A stretch of DNA of 9,306 nucleotides from CAYYRI01 sp964474185 (lineage in GTDB: Bacteria; Patescibacteriota; Minisyncoccia; Minisyncoccales; RBG-13-42-11), in NCBI GenBank assembly GCA_964474185.1, contig CAYYRI010000017.1, positions 1-9,306 on the forward strand, read 5' to 3'. Shown here piece by piece: positions 5,917 to 9,306 of the stretch. The position numbers and the translations under genes were made by a program. The number at the start of each line of letters is the position of its first letter. The first letter of the stretch is position 1. The notes beneath the pieces were generated by a model that saw nothing but the letters and a program-made list of their open reading frames with translations, was not told where the DNA came from and made no database searches.

Positions 5917-6090
5917 AAGGAGAATAAAATTCTCCTTTCGACCTTCGTTCCGCTTTACGGAACTCGGTAATAAAAGAGGCAGGAGAGTTTCCTTTGTAAG
6001 GAATCTTCTCCTGTCTCCGAGGACGCACGGGCCCGTTGTAAACGGATCCTGCGTCCTTTGCTCAAAAACCCTTGGGTCGGGCTTTTGAGC
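5917..6090. other. Cluster of consecutive hairpins of unknown function
   Basis: Five strong hairpins follow each other: 5917-5937 (AAGGAGAAT/ATTCTCCTT, 9 bp); 5947-5963 (GTTCCG/CGGAAC); 5976-6017 (12-bp outer stem with one G-T near the base and one at the inner end, plus an inner TTCCTT/AAGGAA); 6020-6057 (AGGACGCA/TGCGTCCT with inner CCGTT/AACGG); and 6060-6090 (GCTCAAAA/TTTTGAGC with inner ACCC/GGGT). The last three share a layout of outer stem, internal loop and short inner stem. The word GACCTTCG occurs at 5895-5902 and 5940-5947. No open frame fits, and I find no RNase P, tmRNA, SRP or 6S signature on either strand. It may be a structured RNA, an untranslated leader or an array of palindromic elements. 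Confidence 0.55.
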
Positions 6091-6112
6091 CTGGAATTCG
6101 GCTGTATGTAAA

Positions 6113-6153
6113 CAAAAACCTGGCCCTGCGCTTGGCCAGATTTATTATTTATT
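6113..6153. terminator. Bidirectional intrinsic terminator
   Basis: CTGGCC and GGCCAG pair (6120-6125 with 6134-6139) around an 8-nt loop. On the minus strand the stem is followed by GTTTTTGTTT and preceded by AAAT that can extend the pairing, the usual intrinsic terminator form. On the plus strand the stem is followed by ATTTATTATTTATT, a weaker tract. It would end the leader RNA on the minus strand and could shield hrcA from upstream transcription. Confidence 0.7.
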
Positions 6154-6181
6154 GCGGTATTTTATTTATTTTTTAACTTAT

Positions 6182-6262
6182 TTATCCGGTAAACCCAACC
6201 AAGCGCCGTCTCAAGACGACATTTAGTAAGACAATAATGGTTAGGATGTTACCGGATTTCAT
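6182..6262 (-). CDS. Possible 26-residue leader peptide
   Basis: An ATG at 6262 opens a frame of 26 codons ending in TAA at 6182. The product begins MKSG, continues with a hydrophobic run rich in I, L and V (NILTIIVLLNVVL), then three consecutive arginines (codons AGA CGG CGC) and a short LVGFTG tail. It lies 5 or so nt after the predicted transcription start, so it would be nearly leaderless, and no Shine-Dalgarno exists. Its codons form both sides of the closing stem of the candidate attenuator, so translating ribosomes would unfold that domain. The frame may be fortuitous; a chance ORF of this size is common. A membrane microprotein is an alternative. Confidence 0.3.
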   Translation of the reverse strand: MKSGNILTIIVLLNVVLRRRLVGFTG

Positions 6263-6273
6263 ATCGTTATTTT

Positions 6274-6301
6274 AATCTAACAAACCAAAGAGAAGTGTCA
6301 A
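6274..6301 (-). promoter_or_regulatory. Sigma70-type promoter for the candidate leader RNA
   Basis: The minus strand carries a perfect TTGACA (6301-6296), a 16-bp spacer and TAGATT (6279-6274), four of six matches to TATAAT. Transcription would start near 6267, just ahead of the structured domain and the small ORF. Confidence 0.55.
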
Positions 6302-6317
6302 GCCCCCGAAAATAGGC

Positions 6318-6338
6318 GAAGAGAAATTTGTTCTCTTC
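6318..6338. repeat. Short palindrome GAAGAGAA-N5-TTCTCTTC
   Basis: Positions 6318-6325 and 6331-6338 are exact inverted repeats with loop ATTTG. The core AAGAGA...TCTCTT recurs at 5825-5842 in the hrcA leader and at 8137-8156 at the end of the glycosyltransferase gene, which suggests one small repeat family. Confidence 0.5.
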
Positions 6339-6349
6339 TTCACCTGCGC

Positions 6350-6378
6350 TTCATAAGAAGCTTGGTATGTGATAAAAT
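6350..6378 (+). promoter_or_regulatory. Possible promoter of the glycosyltransferase gene
   Basis: TTCATA (6350-6355), 17 bp and TAAAAT (6373-6378) match the sigma70 boxes at four and five of six positions, with TGTGA just upstream of the -10 box. The transcript would start near 6385, leaving only about 12 nt before the ATG, and no Shine-Dalgarno is visible. Confidence 0.4.
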
Positions 6379-6396
6379 TAATCAACCGGTAAAAAT

Positions 6397-8190
6397 ATGT
6401 CCAATCGAACTGCAAATATCATCGCCGTTTTTCTCTTAATTTTCGTTTTTTTAATTGCTTTTTTAAGCGTAAAAAACGACTCCTTGACGATGGATGAAGT
6501 CGCTCATCTGCCCGCGGGATACGGCTATCTAACCCAGAAAGACATGAGATTGAATCCCGAACATCCGCCCTTAATCAAAGACCTGGGAGCCCTGCCCCTG
6601 CTTTTCATCAAAAACATAAAATTTCCTTCGGAAATACCCGCCTGGAAAAGCGATATTAACGGCCAGTGGAATTTCGGCCGCTATTTTCTTTACAACACCG
6701 GCAATCCGGCAGATAAAATGATTCTTTGGGGAAGAATGCCCATGATTCTGATTTTAATTCTGCTGGGGTTTTTTATTTTCAAATGGGCGAAAGAATTATT
6801 CGGAAACAAGGCAGGATTATTGGCTTTGTTTTTATTTTCTTTTTCGCCGACTCTTCTGGCCCACGGAAGGCTGGTTACTACGGATGTGGGAGCGGCGGCG
6901 GGAGTGACCGTCGCCACGTATTATTTCTTGAAGTCGCTGAAATCGCCCGTGAAAAAAAACATAATTATTGCGGGGATTGTTTTTGGAATCGCCCAATTGT
7001 TAAAATTTTCGGCAGTTCTTTTAGTCCCCTTTTTCGGAATTATAGGATTGGTTTGGTGGCTGAAAAAATCAGGAACGTTTTTACAAACAATAAGAACCGG
7101 ATTTTTGGTTTTTCTGATTGGATTTTTGCTGATCTGGCCGGTCTATCAATTTCACACCTGGAATTATCCCAAGGATCGGCAAGTTTCGGATACCGAATTT
7201 TATCTGAAAGATACCCCCGAATTTATCAAAAAACCGATAATTTTCGCCTCGGATAAGCCGATTCTCCGGCCCTATGCGCTCTATCTGACCGGAGTTTCCA
7301 TGGTTTTTCAGAGGGTTGCCGGAGGCAATACCACTTATTTTCTCGGCGAAGTGTCAAATATCGGCTGGAGAAGTTATTTCCCGATAGTTTATCTGATAAA
7401 AGAGCCCCTGGCTTTTCATATTTTAACCTTAATCGCTCTTTTATATGCGGCTTGCCTTGTCCGCCGAAGCCTTGGCGGAGGCGGAGCAATTAAAAATAGA
7501 ATATGCGTCTGGCTGAGACTGCATTTCCCCGAATTTTCAATGCTGGTTTTCGTCGGAATCTATTGGGCAGTCAGCATACAGGGCAATCTTAACATTGGAA
7601 TCAGACATTTATTGCCGGTTTTTCCTTTTACGATTTTATTGGTGAGCGGAGCGGTCTCTAACTTATTAAAAGAACCTTTTCTTAAGTTAAAATGTTTTCT
7701 GCTGGCTTTTTTGATTTCATGGCAGGCGGTTTCGGTAATTTCGGTTTTTCCTCATTTTTTGGCTTATTTTAATGAATCGGTCGGCGGTCCCGAGTCGGGC
7801 TATAAATACGTCGTTGATTCCAATCTCGATTGGGGCCAGGATTTAAAAGGATTGAAAAACTGGGTTGAAAAAAACGGAATCGATACGATTTATCTCGATT
7901 ACTTCGGCGGGGGCGATCCTCAATATTATTTGGGAACGAAATTCTCTCCCTGGTGGGGCTCCCGAAATCCTAAAGAACTGCCGAAAGGCAGTTATTTGGC
8001 GGTTTCCGCCAGTTTTTTACAGGGCGGCCAAGGTAAAAAAATCCCCGGGCTCCAGGCGCCCGAAGGATATTATCTTTGGCTGAACGAATATTCTCCCGTG
8101 GCAAAAATCGGTTATTCTATCTTTATTTACAAGATCGAAGAGATAAATATCTCTTCTCCCGACTCAGCTGAAGCTTCGTCCATCGATTAA
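6397..8190 (+). CDS. PMT/ArnT-type phospholipid carrier-dependent glycosyltransferase
   Basis: This 597-residue integral membrane protein has the GT-C fold signatures of the GT39/GT83 (PMT/ArnT) families. Transmembrane segment 1 (about 8-25) leads into TMDEVAHLPAGYGYL, with the catalytic-type acidic pair D33-E34, then LNPEHPPL (H56-P57-P58). About ten more hydrophobic segments follow (for example about 109-127, 135-150, 187-223, 233-250, 335-355, 380-395, 403-420, 430-455). A C-terminal soluble part contains DSNLDWGQDL. Such enzymes transfer a sugar from a polyprenyl-phosphate donor to a lipid or protein acceptor on the outer face of the membrane; donor and acceptor cannot be told here. A palindromic repeat encodes residues about 353-363, and more repeat DNA encodes the last dozen residues. 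The TAA overlaps the ftsQ stop by convergence. Confidence 0.9.
   Translation: MSNRTANIIAVFLLIFVFLIAFLSVKNDSLTMDEVAHLPAGYGYLTQKDMRLNPEHPPLIKDLGALPLLFIKNIKFPSEIPAWKSDINGQWNFGRYFLYNTGNPADKMILWGRMPMILILILLGFFIFKWAKELFGNKAGLLALFLFSFSPTLLAHGRLVTTDVGAAAGVTVATYYFLKSLKSPVKKNIIIAGIVFGIAQLLKFSAVLLVPFFGIIGLVWWLKKSGTFLQTIRTGFLVFLIGFLLIWPVYQFHTWNYPKDRQVSDTEFYLKDTPEFIKKPIIFASDKPILRPYALYLTGVSMVFQRVAGGNTTYFLGEVSNIGWRSYFPIVYLIKEPLAFHILTLIALLYAACLVRRSLGGGGAIKNRICVWLRLHFPEFSMLVFVGIYWAVSIQGNLNIGIRHLLPVFPFTILLVSGAVSNLLKEPFLKLKCFLLAFLISWQAVSVISVFPHFLAYFNESVGGPESGYKYVVDSNLDWGQDLKGLKNWVEKNGIDTIYLDYFGGGDPQYYLGTKFSPWWGSRNPKELPKGSYLAVSASFLQGGQGKKIPGLQAPEGYYLWLNEYSPVAKIGYSIFIYKIEEINISSPDSAEASSID
7450..7486. repeat. Palindromic repeat inserted in frame in the glycosyltransferase gene
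   Basis: TCCGCC (7460-7465) and GGCGGA (7474-7479) pair around GAAGCCTT, inside GCCTTGTCCGCCGAAGCCTT. It encodes CLVRRSLGGGG (about residues 353-363), an arginine- and glycine-rich insertion in the loop after a transmembrane segment. The opposite strand in one frame reads LRQGFGGQG, a peptide pattern I associate with repeats scattered through Patescibacteria genomes. Confidence 0.7.
8137..8180. repeat. Two palindromes at the 3' end of the glycosyltransferase gene
   Basis: GAAGAGATA (8137-8145) and TATCTCTTC (8148-8156) are a perfect 9-bp inverted repeat. GAC-TC-AGCT-GA-AGCT-TC-GTC (8161-8180) is an imperfect palindrome. The protein homology appears to end at IYKIE, so the following EINISSPDSAEASSID is probably encoded by inserted repeat DNA that moved the stop codon into the ftsQ end. 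No T-tract follows, so a terminator role is weak. Confidence 0.55.
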
Positions 8191-9047
8191 TCTTTATACT
8201 TAAAAGGAGCCAGATTTCCGAATCTCAATTCAATATATTCCAAATCCTTCCTGCTTTCGGGAGGGATTTTTTCTTCCAAAACGGCCCTCAGTTTTGTCAT
8301 CTGCCAGTCGATGTCCGCCCGGAGACTCAGATAGATCTTCCAATCTTCCGAAGTCAAAACCTCCATTTTTTCACCGGAAACTATCAGAAATTCCTTAACG
8401 GGAATTTTAAAATCCGACAATTTTGAACTGACCGCTAAGATTTTGGATAAATCTTCTTTTTCAATCGCTTTCTCTCCCGATTTGAACGGTTCTCTGTTTT
8501 GCTCATCCACTATTTTAATGAGTCCCTCTGTTGTGCTTGGGATTTCCTCGAAAATTATTCCTTCTTTGTCCGAAAAAAAACATTTTTCTCCCTGACATAA
8601 ATGAGCGATCCCCGCCCTTTCCGTCACGATAAAATCCAGCGTATCGGGAAATTTTCTTTTAATTTCAACCCCGGCTATCTGGGGAAAATCATTCAAAATG
8701 TTTTTTCTCAATCCGTTTAAATTCACCAGGAAAATGCTCTTTGTGTCAAAAGATAATATTTTGTTTCCCAAATTTTTTTCTATCAATGATTTCAGCTCGT
8801 CTATTGAAACTTTTTTTTCGCCGACCGCAACCCATTCGACGAGCTCAGGGTTGTCCTGAGTTTGTCGAAGGACAATAATCTTTTCAACCTGAAAAGTTTG
8901 GGAAAAAAACAGAAAATAAAAAACGGAAGACAGAAAAACAAAAATTAAAATACCCAGCCAAAAAAATCGGTTCTTCAAAATCGATTTTTTTCTTTTGTAT
9001 CGATGCGGTTTTCTGAAATGATAAGTTCCCATCGTCAAATATATCAA
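8187..9047 (-). CDS. ftsQ: Cell division protein FtsQ/DivIB (POTRA domain)
   Basis: FtsQ is the bitopic scaffold of the divisome. The product has a basic cytoplasmic tail (about 1-27), one transmembrane helix (about 28-48), a POTRA domain (about 52-142, ending LDFIVTERAGIAHL), and an extracytoplasmic beta domain whose end, DLEYIELRFGNLAPF, is typical of FtsQ. Residues about 60-72 (LRQTQDNPELVEW) interrupt the first POTRA strand and are encoded by a palindromic repeat. Two starts are possible: TTG at 9047, which overlaps the upstream stop as TTGA and would give 286 residues, or ATG at 9032, giving 281. Neither has a clear Shine-Dalgarno. Its stop overlaps the glycosyltransferase stop tail to tail. 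It lies downstream of a FemAB-type gene, an envelope-building context. Confidence 0.88.
   Translation of the reverse strand: MIYLTMGTYHFRKPHRYKRKKSILKNRFFWLGILIFVFLSSVFYFLFFSQTFQVEKIIVLRQTQDNPELVEWVAVGEKKVSIDELKSLIEKNLGNKILSFDTKSIFLVNLNGLRKNILNDFPQIAGVEIKRKFPDTLDFIVTERAGIAHLCQGEKCFFSDKEGIIFEEIPSTTEGLIKIVDEQNREPFKSGEKAIEKEDLSKILAVSSKLSDFKIPVKEFLIVSGEKMEVLTSEDWKIYLSLRADIDWQMTKLRAVLEEKIPPESRKDLEYIELRFGNLAPFKYKD
8831..8873. repeat. Palindromic repeat inserted in frame in ftsQ
   Basis: TTCGAC (8835-8840) pairs with GTCGAA (8864-8869) and CTCAGG (8844-8849) with CCTGAG (8855-8860), separated by a 3x3 internal loop (GAG/TTT), with apical loop GTTGT. In the ftsQ frame it encodes LRQTQDNPELVEW. The regular two-stem architecture marks it as a defined repeat unit rather than ordinary coding sequence. 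Confidence 0.8.
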
Positions 9048-9306
9048 AGGCCGCGTTTTATTTTTCTCAATTTTTCAAAAAAGTAAGTCAGCAGATATTT
9101 TTTTGAAAGAGGGAAATCCTGAGTTTTTACGTATTCAAAAGCATTGCCGCCAAAACCCATCTTAAAAAACGTGGGGCCTGACCAGGGATGCTTCGGTTCT
9201 TTTTCGGGATTCACATATCCCCAAAAATCAAATAAATCGCATTTTCTGTTTTTTGCTTCTTTTATCGCTTCCCATAAAAGCAGATAAGGAATGGAAAGTT
9301 TTGCGT
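9044..9306 (-). CDS. FemAB-type peptidoglycan bridge aminoacyltransferase, C-terminal part
   Basis: An open frame enters from beyond 9306 and ends at TGA (9046-9044). The last 86 residues read LLLWEAIKEAKNRKCDLFDFWG, then a segment with HPWSGPTFFKMGFGGNAFEY, and finish LLTYFFEKLRKIKRGL. The WEAI(K)EAK, FDFWG and HPW-G-FK-GFGG pattern is that of the C-terminal GNAT domain of FemA/FemB/FemX proteins, which add amino acids to the lipid II peptide side chain. The start and N-terminal domain lie outside the window. Its stop overlaps the TTG start candidate of ftsQ by four bases, so the two may be translationally coupled. Confidence 0.85.
   Translation of the reverse strand, partial: AKLSIPYLLLWEAIKEAKNRKCDLFDFWGYVNPEKEPKHPWSGPTFFKMGFGGNAFEYVKTQDFPLSKKYLLTYFFEKLRKIKRGL

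Larger units (their letters stand above)
6111..6267 (-). ncRNA. Candidate attenuator-type leader RNA or small RNA
   Basis: On the minus strand a promoter (6301-6274) is followed by a structured domain closed by ATCCGGTAA/TTACCGGAT (6184-6192 with 6249-6257). Inside it are AACC/GGTT (6197-6200 with 6239-6242) and a CGTC-TCAA-GACG hairpin (6207-6218). An AT-rich linker leads to an intrinsic terminator (6139-6120). The segment 6206-6195 (GCGCUUGGUUGG) can instead pair with 6139-6128 (CUGGCCAAGCGC) over 12 contiguous positions, three of them G-U, covering the 5' arm of the terminator. That is the mutually exclusive design of an attenuator. The transcript would be about 155 nt if terminated, and readthrough would run toward hrcA. 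I do not recognise it as a known riboswitch or RNA family. Confidence 0.5.

Noticed and set aside
6184..6257. Cloverleaf tRNA closed by the 9-bp stem
   Set aside because: There is no T-arm TTC motif next to the acceptor strand, no D-loop GG and no plausible anticodon arm on either strand.
5900..6270. RNase P RNA, tmRNA, SRP RNA or 6S RNA in the hairpin-rich spacer
   Set aside because: I looked on both strands for GAGGAAAGTCC and ACAGAA (RNase P), tRNA-like ends with a tag frame (tmRNA), GGAAGCAGCC (SRP) and one long bulged hairpin (6S). None is present.
6690..7489. Additional frames overlapping the glycosyltransferase gene on both strands
   Set aside because: They follow from the codon composition of the real gene. 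The only recognisable words, such as LRQGFGGQG, come from the palindromic repeat.

Overview
The window reads as a piece of a small-genome bacterium, most likely a member of the Candidate Phyla Radiation (Patescibacteria, for example a Parcubacteria-like lineage). This is an inference from several things seen together: moderately AT-rich DNA, genes mostly without strong Shine-Dalgarno sites, a short HrcA, a tiny GIY-YIG protein, a FemAB-type protein beside FtsQ, degenerate AT-rich spacers, and many short palindromic elements, several of them read in frame inside conserved genes. No taxonomic marker gene is present, so the assignment is moderate.

Layout. Positions 1-1022 (minus strand) hold tRNA-Lys(TTT), a LAGLIDADG homing endonuclease gene starting 7 bp after it, and then the 3' end (T-arm plus acceptor strand) of a second tRNA whose 5' half is absent. 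A perfect 20-bp inverted repeat follows. Positions 1028-1273 hold two palindromes and a degenerate GIY-YIG gene. Positions 1284-5789 (minus strand) are the class I heat-shock operon hrcA-grpE-dnaK-dnaJ. It is driven by a sigma70-type promoter (TTGACT-17-TATTAT) that overlaps a recognisable CIRCE operator at 5884-5910, so HrcA would repress its own operon.

Positions 5790-6396 form a divergent, roughly 600-bp intergenic region packed with hairpins. Beyond the CIRCE promoter, the minus strand has a second promoter (TTGACA-16-TAGATT). It is followed by a possible 26-codon leader ORF inside a 9-bp-closed structured domain, then an intrinsic terminator. A segment of the domain can pair over 12 contiguous positions with the 5' arm of that terminator. 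This promoter, leader, antiterminator and terminator arrangement is the best candidate for an undescribed regulatory RNA here. Between it and hrcA lies a run of five or six hairpins of unknown role.

Positions 6397-8190 (plus strand) encode a polytopic PMT/ArnT-type glycosyltransferase. It converges, with a 4-bp stop-codon overlap, on ftsQ (minus strand). ftsQ in turn overlaps the end of a FemAB-type peptidoglycan-bridge gene that runs off the window. These last genes point to envelope and division functions. Palindromic repeats are embedded in frame in grpE, in the glycosyltransferase (internally and at its C terminus) and in ftsQ, which suggests an active or recently active family of small palindromic elements in this genome.
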